From Pseudoxanthomonas sp. PXM03 (lineage in GTDB: Bacteria > Pseudomonadota > Gammaproteobacteria > Xanthomonadales > Xanthomonadaceae), in contig NZ_JACVAU010000001.1 in assembly GCF_014852005.1 (NCBI RefSeq), forward strand, positions 890,001 to 954,000: DNA of 64,000 nucleotides, written 5' to 3'. Shown here piece by piece: positions 20,453 through 29,138 of the stretch (its first letter is position 1; each line of letters begins with the position of its first letter). Made by a program: the position numbers and the translations under genes. The notes beneath the pieces are model-generated. The model was not told where the DNA came from. It made no database searches and saw only the letters and a list, made by a program, of their open reading frames with translations.

Positions 20453-21465
20453 GCGATCTCACCGCGCGCATGCAGTACGGGCTTGATGCGTGCATCGAGC
20501 AGGGTGTGCAGGCCTGCCAGTTCCGGATAGCGTGGCAACACCTCGTCCAGATAGCGGACGAAGCGTGGCACGTCGGGCAGGTAGCGTGTCTTGCCGTCGC
20601 GGTAATGCAGGCGCGAGAAGATGCCGAGGATCTTCAGGTGCCGCTGGATGCCCATCCAGTCCGCATCGCGCAGGAACACCTTCAGCTCCGGCACCGGCAG
20701 CCCGGCACGGGTGGCGCGGGCGTGGTAGCGCGCCAGCCAGCCGTCCACGCGCTCCACCGGCCAACTCAGGAAGGCATCCTTGAACAGGCTCATCGCGTCG
20801 TACGCGATGGGGCCGCGGACGCAGTCCTGGAAATCGATCACCGCCGGCCCCGGTGTCACCGGCATCAGGTTGCGCGGCATGAAGTCGCGATGGGTCAGCA
20901 CGCGCGCCTGCTTCAGCGCGTTGTCCATCAGGCGCCGCTGTGCCAGTTCCAGCCCCTCGGCTTCACCGCAGTCCAGCGTCAGGCCCAGGTGGCGCTGCAG
21001 GAACCACTCGTCGAACAGTCCCGCATCACGTTGCAGCAGGGCTTCGCCGAATTCGCCCATGCCCTCCGGTGGCGTGATTGCCTGCAGGCGCAGCAACTGT
21101 TCAATGGCGGCGTCGAACCAGGTATCCGCATTGTCGTCGCTGATGACGTGCGCGAGGGTCGGGCCACCCAGGTCTTCCAGCAGCAGGAAGCCGTGCTCGG
21201 TGTCGATGGCCAGCACGTCGGGCACGCGCACGTCGCCGCTCGCCAGCAGTTCGCGCATGGCCAGCCACGGACGCACGTCCTCCAGGCCGGGAGGCGAATC
21301 CATCACGATGCGCCCAGGCCCGTCGCCCAGGCTGCGCCAGTAGCTGCGGAACCCGGCATCCATCGATGCGCGTTCCAACTGCGCGAACGGGTCGCCGAGC
21401 GCGCCACGCGCCCACTCCAGTCGCTGGGCTTCCCGCCCCGAGGGGTCCTGAATCGTTGGGTTCAT
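20449..21465 (-). CDS. amgK: Anomeric MurNAc/GlcNAc kinase
   Basis: 338 residues with an aminoglycoside-phosphotransferase fold. The catalytic loop is THRDFMPRNLMPV and the metal motif VIDFQD. AmgK phosphorylates MurNAc at C1 for recycling of peptidoglycan. The ATG at 21465 is used; a GTG at 21483 is possible. It is paired with murU and divergent from xanB (72-bp shared intergenic region). Confidence 0.88.
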   Translation of the reverse strand: MNPTIQDPSGREAQRLEWARGALGDPFAQLERASMDAGFRSYWRSLGDGPGRIVMDSPPGLEDVRPWLAMRELLASGDVRVPDVLAIDTEHGFLLLEDLGGPTLAHVISDDNADTWFDAAIEQLLRLQAITPPEGMGEFGEALLQRDAGLFDEWFLQRHLGLTLDCGEAEGLELAQRRLMDNALKQARVLTHRDFMPRNLMPVTPGPAVIDFQDCVRGPIAYDAMSLFKDAFLSWPVERVDGWLARYHARATRAGLPVPELKVFLRDADWMGIQRHLKILGIFSRLHYRDGKTRYLPDVPRFVRYLDEVLPRYPELAGLHTLLDARIKPVLHARGEIA

Positions 21466-21537
21466 GCGGTCGCGACCGGGCACAGGCGATAAAGGCCTAC
21501 AGGGTAAACTGGCGCCCTACCGACTTGCGAGGCTTGC

Positions 21538-22944
21538 ATGGCCAAACTCCAACCTGTGCTGCTTTCCGGCGGCTCCGGCACGCGCCTGTGGCCGCTCTCG
21601 CGCGAGGCGTATCCCAAGCAGTTCCTGCCACTGGCGGGCGACGACACGATGGTGCAGGCGACCTGGCGTCGTGTCGAAGCCATCGCGGATCTGGGCCCCA
21701 TCGTGGTGGCGAACGAGGAACACCGGTTCCTGGTCGCGGAACAGCTCCGGCAGATCGGCGCGCCAACACCGGCGATCCTGCTTGAGCCGGTTGGTCGCAA
21801 CACGGCTCCCGCGATCGCGGCGGCCGCGATGCAGGCGATGGCCGGCGGCGCCGATCCGCTGCTGCTGGTGCTGCCGTCGGATCATGTGGTGCGCGACGAG
21901 GCCGGCTTCCAGCGTGCCGTGCGCGAAGCGTTGCCTGCAGCCGACGCCGGCGCGTTGGTGACGTTCGGGATCGTGCCGGATGCGCCGGAAACCGGATTCG
22001 GCTACATCCAGGCCGAAGCCGGCGACGGCCTGCGGAAGGTGTCGCGCTTCGTCGAGAAGCCCGATGCCGCCACGGCTCGGTCTTACCTCGATGCGGGCGG
22101 CTACTACTGGAACAGCGGCATGTTCCTGTTCCGCGCCAGCCGCTATCTGGAAGAACTCGCGCGTTTCCGCCCCGACATCGTCGAAGCCGTGCGCGCGGCG
22201 CATGCAGCCGCGCGCCACGACGGCGACTTTGTCCGCCTCGACAAGGAGGCCTTCACTGCGTGTCCGTCGGACTCGATCGACTACGCGGTCTTCGAGAAGA
22301 CGGATCACGCGATGGTGCTTCCGGTGGACATCGGCTGGAATGACGTCGGCAGCTGGTCTGCGCTGTGGGATGTGGCGGAGCGCGATGCCGATGGCAACGC
22401 CCACCACGGCGACGTGATCGCCATCGACAGTCGCAACAGCTACGCCTACGCGCAACGACTGGTGGCCCTGGTGGGCGTGGACGACATCGTCGTGGTCGAG
22501 ACCGACGACGCGGTGCTGGTGGCGCGCAAGGACCGCGTGCAGGACGTGAAGCTGGTGGTGGCGCGGCTGAAGGAAGAGCAGCGCAGCCAGGCCGTCCTGC
22601 ATCGCGAGGTGCATCGTCCGTGGGGCAGCTACGATTCCGTGGACAACGGCGGCCGCCACCAGGTGAAGCGGATCAAGGTCAAGCCGGGCGCCGCGCTCAG
22701 CCTGCAGATGCATCACCACCGCGCCGAGCACTGGATCGTGGTCAGCGGCACGGCCAAGGTGACGCGCGGCGACGAGACCCTGCTGCTGTCGGAGAACGAG
22801 AGCACCTATATCCCCCTGGGCGTGAAGCATCGCCTGGAGAATCCCGGCAAAGTTCCACTCGAGTTGATCGAAGTGCAGTCCGGCAGCTACCTGGGTGAAG
22901 ACGACATCGTCCGCTTCGAGGATGTCTACGGTCGCAGTGAGTAA
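21538..22944 (+). CDS. xanB: Mannose-1-phosphate guanylyltransferase / mannose-6-phosphate isomerase
   Basis: 468 residues, type II bifunctional enzyme. The N-terminal GDP-mannose pyrophosphorylase domain ([26 protein letters not shown]) is followed by a C-terminal cupin isomerase domain (about 360-468; [16 protein letters not shown] with metal-binding His/Glu). It supplies GDP-mannose for exopolysaccharide and O-antigen; XanB is the Xanthomonas name. TAAACT at 21505-21510 is a possible -10. The last 23 bp overlap the next reading frame. Confidence 0.94.
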   Translation: MAKLQPVLLSGGSGTRLWPLSREAYPKQFLPLAGDDTMVQATWRRVEAIADLGPIVVANEEHRFLVAEQLRQIGAPTPAILLEPVGRNTAPAIAAAAMQAMAGGADPLLLVLPSDHVVRDEAGFQRAVREALPAADAGALVTFGIVPDAPETGFGYIQAEAGDGLRKVSRFVEKPDAATARSYLDAGGYYWNSGMFLFRASRYLEELARFRPDIVEAVRAAHAAARHDGDFVRLDKEAFTACPSDSIDYAVFEKTDHAMVLPVDIGWNDVGSWSALWDVAERDADGNAHHGDVIAIDSRNSYAYAQRLVALVGVDDIVVVETDDAVLVARKDRVQDVKLVVARLKEEQRSQAVLHREVHRPWGSYDSVDNGGRHQVKRIKVKPGAALSLQMHHHRAEHWIVVSGTAKVTRGDETLLLSENESTYIPLGVKHRLENPGKVPLELIEVQSGSYLGEDDIVRFEDVYGRSE

Positions 22945-24538
22945 TGGCGTGAGCTCCGTGCGCTACCGCCTGGACGATCTGGTGATCGATCTGGAGCGGC
23001 AGCGCGTCGAACGCAATGGCGAACTCCTCAACGTGGCGGGTCTCAGCTTCCAGCTGCTGCGCCACCTGCTGGAACAGGGCGACCGCGTCGTGGGTTTCGA
23101 CGAACTCATCCAGCGCGTGTGGGCACCGGCGCTAGTCAACGAGGAGACCGTCACCCAACGGGTCAAACTGCTGCGCCAGGCCCTGGGGGATGACGGACGC
23201 AGTCCGCGCTACCTGCGGTCAGTGCGTGGGCAGGGCTACCAGTTGTGCGCGCGCCCGGAACCGGTGCCTGCCATCGAGCCCGCAAACATGCCGGAACCCG
23301 GATCGCATCGATCACGCCGGGTGGTCATGGCCATGGCAAGCGTCGTGGTGTTCGCAGCGTGCGCGGGATTGTGGGCGTGGAAGCAGCATGTCGATGGCGA
23401 GGACGCCCGTACGCTGGCCACGGCGACCGCCCCGCCCTCGTTGCTGCAGCGTGCCGCCTACTACGCCAGCATCGGCCAGCGCGATGACAACGAACGCGCG
23501 GTCGAACTCTTCGGCCAGGCCCTTGAAGAAAAGCCCGGCAACGTGGATGCGCTGGTCGGATTGAGCCGCGCCTACAGTGCCCGTGTCTGCCTGTTCAATT
23601 TCCCGCCGGAATGGGCGGAACGCGCGCAGATGCTGGCCGAGCAGGCCATCCGCGCCGAGCCCAGGCGCGCGGCTGCCCACGCCGCGCTGGGCTATTCGCA
23701 TGACTGTCGCGGCCGTATCGATGATGCGCTTGCGGGGTACGAACGTGCGGTCGCACTGGACCCTGCCGCCGACAACAGCCGCGCGTCCGCCGCCTACCTC
23801 TATGACCGCAAAGGGTTGCTCGCGCAGGCGCTGCTCGCGAATACATCCCTGCACGGCGATCCCGCGCGCGTGCGCTATCTGCAGGTGCAGATCGCCGGCA
23901 TCCTGGATCTGCTGGGCTATCCGCAGGCGGCGGAAGCGCGTTATCGCCAGAGCTTCGCGCTGTATCCCGACAACGTGTTCTCCAACATCGCGTGGCCGCG
24001 TTTCCTGTTCCGCCACGGCCGCACGACGGAAGCGCAGGCCGCGCTGGACCAGGCCATGCGGCGCGGCACGGAGCATGCCGACCTGTTCCAACTGGCGGCC
24101 GAACTGGCGCAACTGCGGGGTGATCCCGCCGCTGCCCTGACCGCTTACCGGCAGGCTCAAGCCTTGCGTCCCGGTGCCAGCCTGCCGACGACGCTGGCCC
24201 GCCTCCATGCCGGCGCCGTCGACCCGGCGTGGGCCAGTGCGCGTGCCGACGGCCTTGCCCGCGAGTTGGAGGGCGGTGCGGGCTATCCCTCCGACTGGCT
24301 TGAAGTCGTGGTGCTGCGCGAGGCTGCCGGCGATCGTGCGGGTGCGCTCGCATCGCTGCAACACGCGGTGGATGCGGGTTACAGCGATGCGGCGTACCTG
24401 CGGGTGTCGCCATTGTTCAGGACGATGGCGGCGGAGCCCGCCTTCGCCCGCAGCGAGGATGCGCTCAACCGGCGCGTCGCGCTCGAGCACCGCAAGGTGC
24501 CCGGCGCGTTGCTGGAAAGCCTTACGGCATCGCCTTGA
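22922..24538 (+). CDS. Winged-helix transcriptional regulator with membrane helix and TPR repeats (CadC/ToxR-like)
   Basis: 538 residues from the ATG at 22922, which lies inside the 3' end of xanB. An N-terminal OmpR-type winged helix (about 15-105: [30 protein letters not shown]) is followed by a Pro-rich linker, one membrane helix (about 132-150, [18 protein letters not shown]), and a large periplasmic TPR-like region with tetratricopeptide units around 190-400. The plan fits a one-component sensor that binds DNA directly from the membrane. The target genes are unknown; translational overlap suggests cotranscription with xanB. A GTG at 22937 is an alternative start. Confidence 0.85.
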   Translation: MSTVAVSNGVSSVRYRLDDLVIDLERQRVERNGELLNVAGLSFQLLRHLLEQGDRVVGFDELIQRVWAPALVNEETVTQRVKLLRQALGDDGRSPRYLRSVRGQGYQLCARPEPVPAIEPANMPEPGSHRSRRVVMAMASVVVFAACAGLWAWKQHVDGEDARTLATATAPPSLLQRAAYYASIGQRDDNERAVELFGQALEEKPGNVDALVGLSRAYSARVCLFNFPPEWAERAQMLAEQAIRAEPRRAAAHAALGYSHDCRGRIDDALAGYERAVALDPAADNSRASAAYLYDRKGLLAQALLANTSLHGDPARVRYLQVQIAGILDLLGYPQAAEARYRQSFALYPDNVFSNIAWPRFLFRHGRTTEAQAALDQAMRRGTEHADLFQLAAELAQLRGDPAAALTAYRQAQALRPGASLPTTLARLHAGAVDPAWASARADGLARELEGGAGYPSDWLEVVVLREAAGDRAGALASLQHAVDAGYSDAAYLRVSPLFRTMAAEPAFARSEDALNRRVALEHRKVPGALLESLTASP

Positions 24539-25664
24539 GCACGTAGTCGCCAAACATCTGTTGCGACTGCGGGTGTACGTTACGCTGGTTGAACGAGGTC
24601 CGCGTGATCACCGCCACCAGCTGCCGGTCGGGCGCGATGAAGACGTAGTTGCCGCCGTTGCCCGACATCGCCCACGCTGCCTGCTCTCCTTCCGGGCGCG
24701 GGAAACGGAACCGCCAGAACTGGTAGCCGTAGTCCGCATCCTCGCGCGCCTGCGCATGCATCGTCAGTGCGGCGTTGATCCAGGACGTGGAGATGATCTG
24801 CCGGCCCTGCCAGCGGCCGCCATCGGCCACCAGTTGCCCGAGCTTGGCCAGGTCGCGACTGCGGTAGCGCGTGCCCCCGCCGCCCATGCCCACACCCTCC
24901 GACGACCTGTTCCACTGCACCTGCCGGATGCCGAGTGGGTGTTCCAGTGCTTCGGCAGCGAACGTCGCCAGCGGCTTGCCTGTTGCCCGTTCAATCACCG
25001 CGCCCAGCAGGAAGCTGCCCGCCGTGCAGTACGAAAAGGCCCGGCCGTGCGGGCTGTCCTCCGGGCGCGTCATCCACGGCGCGAAGCCGCGCATCGGCAG
25101 GTCCAGCGCGAACCGGGTCCAGTCCTCGCTCAGGTACATGCGCTCCTCGTTGCCGGCAGAGAACTGGTTTTCGTCGTCGCATTCCCAGGCCGAGCTCATC
25201 GTCAGCAGGTCTTCCAGCGTCATCCGCTGCTTGCGCGGACTGGGGTGCTGCCACGGTTGCCTGTCGGCGAAGTAGGCATAGACGGGCGCCTGCGCGCCGG
25301 GAATGTGCCCGCGATCAATCGCCGCTCCCAGCAGTAGGGCGGTGACGCTCTTGGTGGCCGAACGCGTGTCGTTGAGCACGTCAGGGCCGCCGCCATTGAA
25401 GTAGCGCTCGTAGACCAGCTTGCCCTGATGGGCGATGACGATGCTGGTAACGCCGGGGAAATCCCCCTGGGCGATGGCGGCCTCCAGCGCATGCAGGCGA
25501 TCCACCTGCCAGCCGTCGCGACGGGCGTCGGCGGTCTGCCAGCCATCCTGCATCGGCATGGGTGGGCGATAGGTGTCGGTCAGGGCAGGGGCGCGGGCGG
25601 CCGGTTCCGCCGCGTGTGCGACGGTCGACATGACGAGGGACAACACAAGCAGGAAACGACGCAT
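24522..25664 (-). CDS. Secreted serine hydrolase of the beta-lactamase/penicillin-binding class C family
   Basis: 380 residues with a signal peptide (cleavage near AHA, residue 18). The SxxK catalytic motif is SATK (Ser102, Lys105). The expected YxN is replaced by YCT in FSYCTAGSFLLG, and the late motif is around MSGNGGNYVFIAP. Such proteins include esterases and D-amino peptidases; a true beta-lactamase is unlikely. Its 3' end overlaps the convergent TPR regulator gene by 17 bp. Confidence 0.85.
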   Translation of the reverse strand: MRRFLLVLSLVMSTVAHAAEPAARAPALTDTYRPPMPMQDGWQTADARRDGWQVDRLHALEAAIAQGDFPGVTSIVIAHQGKLVYERYFNGGGPDVLNDTRSATKSVTALLLGAAIDRGHIPGAQAPVYAYFADRQPWQHPSPRKQRMTLEDLLTMSSAWECDDENQFSAGNEERMYLSEDWTRFALDLPMRGFAPWMTRPEDSPHGRAFSYCTAGSFLLGAVIERATGKPLATFAAEALEHPLGIRQVQWNRSSEGVGMGGGGTRYRSRDLAKLGQLVADGGRWQGRQIISTSWINAALTMHAQAREDADYGYQFWRFRFPRPEGEQAAWAMSGNGGNYVFIAPDRQLVAVITRTSFNQRNVHPQSQQMFGDYVLKAMP

Positions 25665-25773
25665 GGCATGACTCCTTGGTAGGGAGCGTCATTGCATCGC
25701 GGGTCTCGATGAAGGACCTGACAGCCGAATGAAGAATTATGAAAGCGGTCGTGCGCGCCGCACGGGGACAAGA

Positions 25774-25798
25774 AAAAGCCCCGCGTGGCGGGGCTTTT
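25774..25798. terminator. Bidirectional Rho-independent terminator
   Basis: An 11-bp stem (AAAAGCCCCGC / GCGGGGCTTTT) with a GTG loop. It lies just downstream of the GlsB-type gene on the minus strand and has a U-run in both directions. Confidence 0.9.
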
Positions 25799-25832
25799 CG
25801 TGGCACTGGGCCGACCGGTTGTCCCTGGCGGC

Positions 25833-26099
25833 TCAGGCCTTCTTCTTCACCATGGCGTAGATGAAGAGCAGCACGATGGCGCCGACCACCGAGGCGATGA
25901 AGCCCGCCGGTTCGCCGGGGGAGTACCAGCCCAGCGCACCCCCGATGAAGCGCGCCAGCAGGGCGCCCAGGATGCCCAGCACGATGGTCATGAAGAAGCC
26001 GAGCTTGTCGTTGCCGGGCTTGAGGGCCCGTGCCAGCAAGCCGGCAAGGAAGCCGATCAACAACGTCCAGAGGATGCCGCCGCCAAAGATCTGTTCCAT
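25833..26099 (-). CDS. GlsB/YeaQ/YmgE family small membrane protein
   Basis: 88 residues with three membrane helices and the family pattern GFLAGLLARALKPG...LGFFMTIVLGILGALLARFIG. The ATG at 26099 follows GGAG with an eight-base spacer. Members (E. coli YeaQ/YmgE, enterococcal GlsB) are stress-linked transglycosylase-associated proteins with no proven catalytic role. It is a single-gene unit followed by a terminator. Confidence 0.9.
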   Translation of the reverse strand: MEQIFGGGILWTLLIGFLAGLLARALKPGNDKLGFFMTIVLGILGALLARFIGGALGWYSPGEPAGFIASVVGAIVLLFIYAMVKKKA

Positions 26100-26170
26100 C
26101 GAGTCGCTCCAGTTGGGAATGCGGGGGTGTCCGGAGCGTAACCCAGGACTCCCCCCGCGAACCATCCGGG

Positions 26171-27661
26171 TCAGCAGCAGCCGTGGTCGCCGTGCTGCTC
26201 GCCACCGGCCGCCACGCCCACGCCCGTGGTTTCGCCACGCACGCTGGCCGCATGGTGCTCGGCGATCACGCGCGCCACGCAGGCGGTGACCTTCTTGCCC
26301 ATCGGGATGTGCAGGAATTCGTTCGGACCGTGCGCGTTGGAATGCGGGCCCAGTACGCCGGTGATCATGAACTGCGCACCGGGGAACTTCTCACCCAGCA
26401 TGCCCATGAAGGGAATGGTGCCGCCTTCGCCCATGTACATCGCCGGGGCGCCGAAGAACTCGCGGCTGGATGCATCGATTGCCTTCTCCAGCCACGGTGA
26501 CATGGCGGGCGCGTTCCATCCGGTGCTGGCCTTCTCCAGATCCAGGCTGACCTGCGCACCGTTGGGCGCATCCTTTTCCAGTAGTTCCTTCAGCAACTGG
26601 CCGGCCTGCTTGCCATCCAGCGTGGGCGGCAGGCGCAGCGACAGCTTCACCGAGGTATGTGGTCGCAGCACGTTGCCGGCTGACGACAGCGGCGGCATGC
26701 CGTCCACGCCGGTCACCGAAAGTGCCGGGCGCCAGGTGCGGTTGAGCACGAGCTGGGCCAGATCGTCCGCCATCGGGGTCATGCCGGGAAGGAACGGAAA
26801 TTTGTCGAACACCGCCGTATCCAGCACGCGCGCGGCTTCCTGCGCCTGTGCAAGGCGGTCTGCCGGGATCTCGACCTGCAGGCCGTCCGGCAGGATGCGA
26901 CCGGTCTGCTCGTCCTCCAGTCGCGACAGGAGCTGGCGCAGCAGGCGGAAGCTGGAGGGCACCACGCCCGATGCATCGCCCGAGTGCACGCCTTCCTCCA
27001 GCACCTTGACCGTGAAGTTGCCGCCGGCCAAGCCGCGCAGCGACGTAGTGCACCACAGCTGCTCATAGTTGCCGCAGCCCGAATCCAGGCAGACGACCAG
27101 CGACGGTTTGCCGATGCGGCCGGCGAGGTGATCGACGTAGGCCGGCAGGTCGTAGCTGCCGGACTCCTCGCAGGCTTCGATCAGGATGACGCAGCGCGCG
27201 TGCGGCACGCCCTGCTGCTGCAGCGCCTGGATGGCCGCCAGCGAGCCGAAGATCGCGTAGCCATCATCGGCCCCGCCGCGGCCGTACAGCTTGTCGCCCT
27301 TGATCACCGGCACCCACGGGCCCAGGTCGTCGTCCCAGCCGGTCATTTCCGGCTGCTTGTCCAGGTGGCCGTACAGCAGGACCGTATCCGCTGCTGTCTC
27401 GGGTCCGGTCGCAGGAATCTCGATGAAGATCAGCGGGGTGCGGCCTTCCAGACGCACGACTTCGACCTGCATGCCCGGAACCGACTGCGCCTTCGCCCAG
27501 CGCTCCATCAGCTGGACCGCCTGTTCCATGTACCCGTTGGCTACCCAGTCCTTGTCGAACATCGGCGACTTGTTGGGGATGCGGATGTACTCGACCAGCT
27601 GCGGGACGATGTCGTCATCCCACTTCTCGGCTACGTAGCGGTCGACTTTGGCGGTATCCAT
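26171..27661 (-). CDS. M20 family metallopeptidase (dipeptidase-like)
   Basis: 496 residues, cytosolic. Di-zinc site residues are visible: His99 and Asp101 (LLYGHLDKQPE), Asp132 (GRGGADDGY) and the catalytic/metal Glu165-Glu166 (IEACEESGSYD). A dimerisation lid domain (about 225-390) follows. The family cleaves dipeptides such as Cys-Gly and carnosine-like substrates. The C-terminus ends GEQHGDHGCC, a possible metal-binding tail not needed for the fold. It is divergent from the ComEA-like gene (241 bp apart). Confidence 0.92.
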   Translation of the reverse strand: MDTAKVDRYVAEKWDDDIVPQLVEYIRIPNKSPMFDKDWVANGYMEQAVQLMERWAKAQSVPGMQVEVVRLEGRTPLIFIEIPATGPETAADTVLLYGHLDKQPEMTGWDDDLGPWVPVIKGDKLYGRGGADDGYAIFGSLAAIQALQQQGVPHARCVILIEACEESGSYDLPAYVDHLAGRIGKPSLVVCLDSGCGNYEQLWCTTSLRGLAGGNFTVKVLEEGVHSGDASGVVPSSFRLLRQLLSRLEDEQTGRILPDGLQVEIPADRLAQAQEAARVLDTAVFDKFPFLPGMTPMADDLAQLVLNRTWRPALSVTGVDGMPPLSSAGNVLRPHTSVKLSLRLPPTLDGKQAGQLLKELLEKDAPNGAQVSLDLEKASTGWNAPAMSPWLEKAIDASSREFFGAPAMYMGEGGTIPFMGMLGEKFPGAQFMITGVLGPHSNAHGPNEFLHIPMGKKVTACVARVIAEHHAASVRGETTGVGVAAGGEQHGDHGCC

Positions 27662-27902
27662 GGCAACTCCGGAGTACTTGAGACGTAGTGCGTCATTCTA
27701 CGCTCTTGCCTGGGGTAGGACTTTTCCTACGCATGGCCGGGGTGTTTACGGGCAGATTCGCACGCGCAGTGGCGATACCTTGGCACCCATGGGCGCTGGA
27801 CACTCTCCCTACCGTCGCGGGCCTGAGGCGACCGACGGACATGACGGATGCGTCGACGCATTCGCCATCCATGGAGAGTCCAACGTCACAAGGAGAGTCG
27901 TC

Positions 27903-28238
27903 ATGAAGTCGTTCATCCACATCGTATTCGCCACTGCACTTTCGCTGTTGATCGCCGTGCAGGCCATGGCGGCGGAGAAGGTCAACATCAACACGGCGGA
28001 TGCGGCCGCACTGGACCGTGTGCTGACTGGCGTGGGTCCGGCGAAGGCCGCCGCCATCGTCGAGTACCGCAAGGCCAACGGACCATTCAAGAGCGCCGAG
28101 GAACTGGCGATGGTGAAGGGCATCGGCCTGAGCACCGTGGAGCAGAACCGCGACCGTATCGAACTGCGGGCCGGTGCCGCCCCGGTACGCAAGCCGGCCG
28201 CCGCCGCGACGCCCGCCAAGCCGGTAGCACGGCGCTGA
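27903..28238 (+). CDS. ComEA-like helix-hairpin-helix protein
   Basis: 111 residues with a signal peptide (ends near AMA, residue 23), a ComEA-type helix-hairpin-helix domain (VNINTADAAALDRVLTGVG... FKSAEELAMVKGIG) and an Ala/Pro/Lys tail. Such proteins bind double-stranded DNA in the periplasm during natural transformation. AAGGAG precedes the ATG. No other competence gene is nearby, so a DNA-uptake role is likely but not shown. A hairpin follows at 28411. Confidence 0.88.
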   Translation: MKSFIHIVFATALSLLIAVQAMAAEKVNINTADAAALDRVLTGVGPAKAAAIVEYRKANGPFKSAEELAMVKGIGLSTVEQNRDRIELRAGAAPVRKPAAAATPAKPVARR

Positions 28239-28410
28239 TCGATTCCCGTGCCCGGCGGTTCCACAGGATGTGGAACGCCGGACACAGGGGCTGGATGCCA
28301 GGGGGAAACAGGCAGGAGGCCGACAAGGACGTACCTACAACGCGCAGGACGCGCATGGGTCAGGAACAGGCATTGGCCTGCCACTGGCAGGATGCCGACA
28401 CGGAGGTGGA

Positions 28411-28454
28411 CATCGCCCGGACGCGCAGGAAGCGCATCCGGGCGATGTCGTTTT
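28411..28454 (+). terminator. Probable terminator after the ComEA-like gene
   Basis: A 16-bp stem (CATCGCCCGGACGCGC with GCGCATCCGGGCGATG, one G-U pair) and a five-base loop, followed by TCGTTTT. The U-run is short. Most of the 287 bp between 28239 and 28525 is otherwise empty, apart from a second hairpin near 28253-28284 (CCGGCGGTTCCACA with TGTGGAACGCCGG). Confidence 0.6.
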
Positions 28455-28492
28455 GGGGTTGTCGCGTAGCTGCCTCAATAACGTGGAGGGGC

Positions 28493-28498
28493 TAGAAT
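28493..28498 (+). promoter_or_regulatory. Candidate -10 element for the HutD-type gene
   Basis: TAGAAT, 27 bp upstream of the start at 28526, in the context GGGGCTAGAATCG, nearly the same as the one before the aspartate kinase gene. No clear -35. Confidence 0.4.
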
Positions 28499-28525
28499 CG
28501 CGCCGCATCCAGACAGGGGACCACC

Positions 28526-29128
28526 ATGCCGGACGTGTCGCGCATCATTCCCGCCAATGAGTACCGACGGGAGCGTTGGAGGAATGGCCTGGGCTGGACG
28601 CGCGAGATCGTGCGGGTGCCTGATGCCGGGGCATGGAACTGGCGCCTCTCGATCGCCGAGATCGAACAAGATGCCGCTTTCTCCGAATTTCCCGGCATTG
28701 ATCGCGAACTGGTCCTGCTGCGCGGCAACGGCCTGCGCCTCCGTTTCAACGGAGGGCGCGTGGTGGAGCTTGCCCCACCGCACGGTCGCCATCGTTTCGC
28801 GGGCGAAGACGCGGTGACCGGCGAACTGGTCGATGGCCCCACGCATGACTTCAATCTGATGTGGCGACGTGGCGTCGTCCGCACCGAACTGCTGCATCGC
28901 CCCTTGGTTGGACCGATGCTGTTCTTCACCGAGTCTGGTATGCATTGGGTGGTTCACCTGCTCGCAGGGCAGGCGGCGTTCGATGCCGATTGCGGGCTCG
29001 GGAATCTCTGGAGCGGTGACACTGCCATCCTGGCCGCCGGGCCGGCGCGTAACCGCTACGCGCTTCAGGGTGGTGGCGAACTGTTGGCCATCCGCATCGA
29101 GGATGAGGGCGCTGACAGGAATGCCTGA
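28526..29128 (+). CDS. HutD/Ves family protein
   Basis: 200-residue cupin-like protein with the family landmarks WRNGLGWTREI near the N-terminus, WRLSIAEIEQDAAFSEFPGIDRELVLL, and FNLMWRRG. HutD is linked to histidine utilisation in some bacteria and Ves to cold/stress in E. coli, but no hut genes are near and the biochemical role is unsettled. The start is supported by family alignment from memory and by a TAGAAT box upstream. Confidence 0.85.
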   Translation: MPDVSRIIPANEYRRERWRNGLGWTREIVRVPDAGAWNWRLSIAEIEQDAAFSEFPGIDRELVLLRGNGLRLRFNGGRVVELAPPHGRHRFAGEDAVTGELVDGPTHDFNLMWRRGVVRTELLHRPLVGPMLFFTESGMHWVVHLLAGQAAFDADCGLGNLWSGDTAILAAGPARNRYALQGGGELLAIRIEDEGADRNA

Positions 29129-29138
29129 GCAGATGACG

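Noticed and set aside
24522-25664. True class C beta-lactamase
   Set aside because: SxxK is present but YxN is YCT and the overall sequence fits the broad serine-hydrolase group; resistance is not supported.
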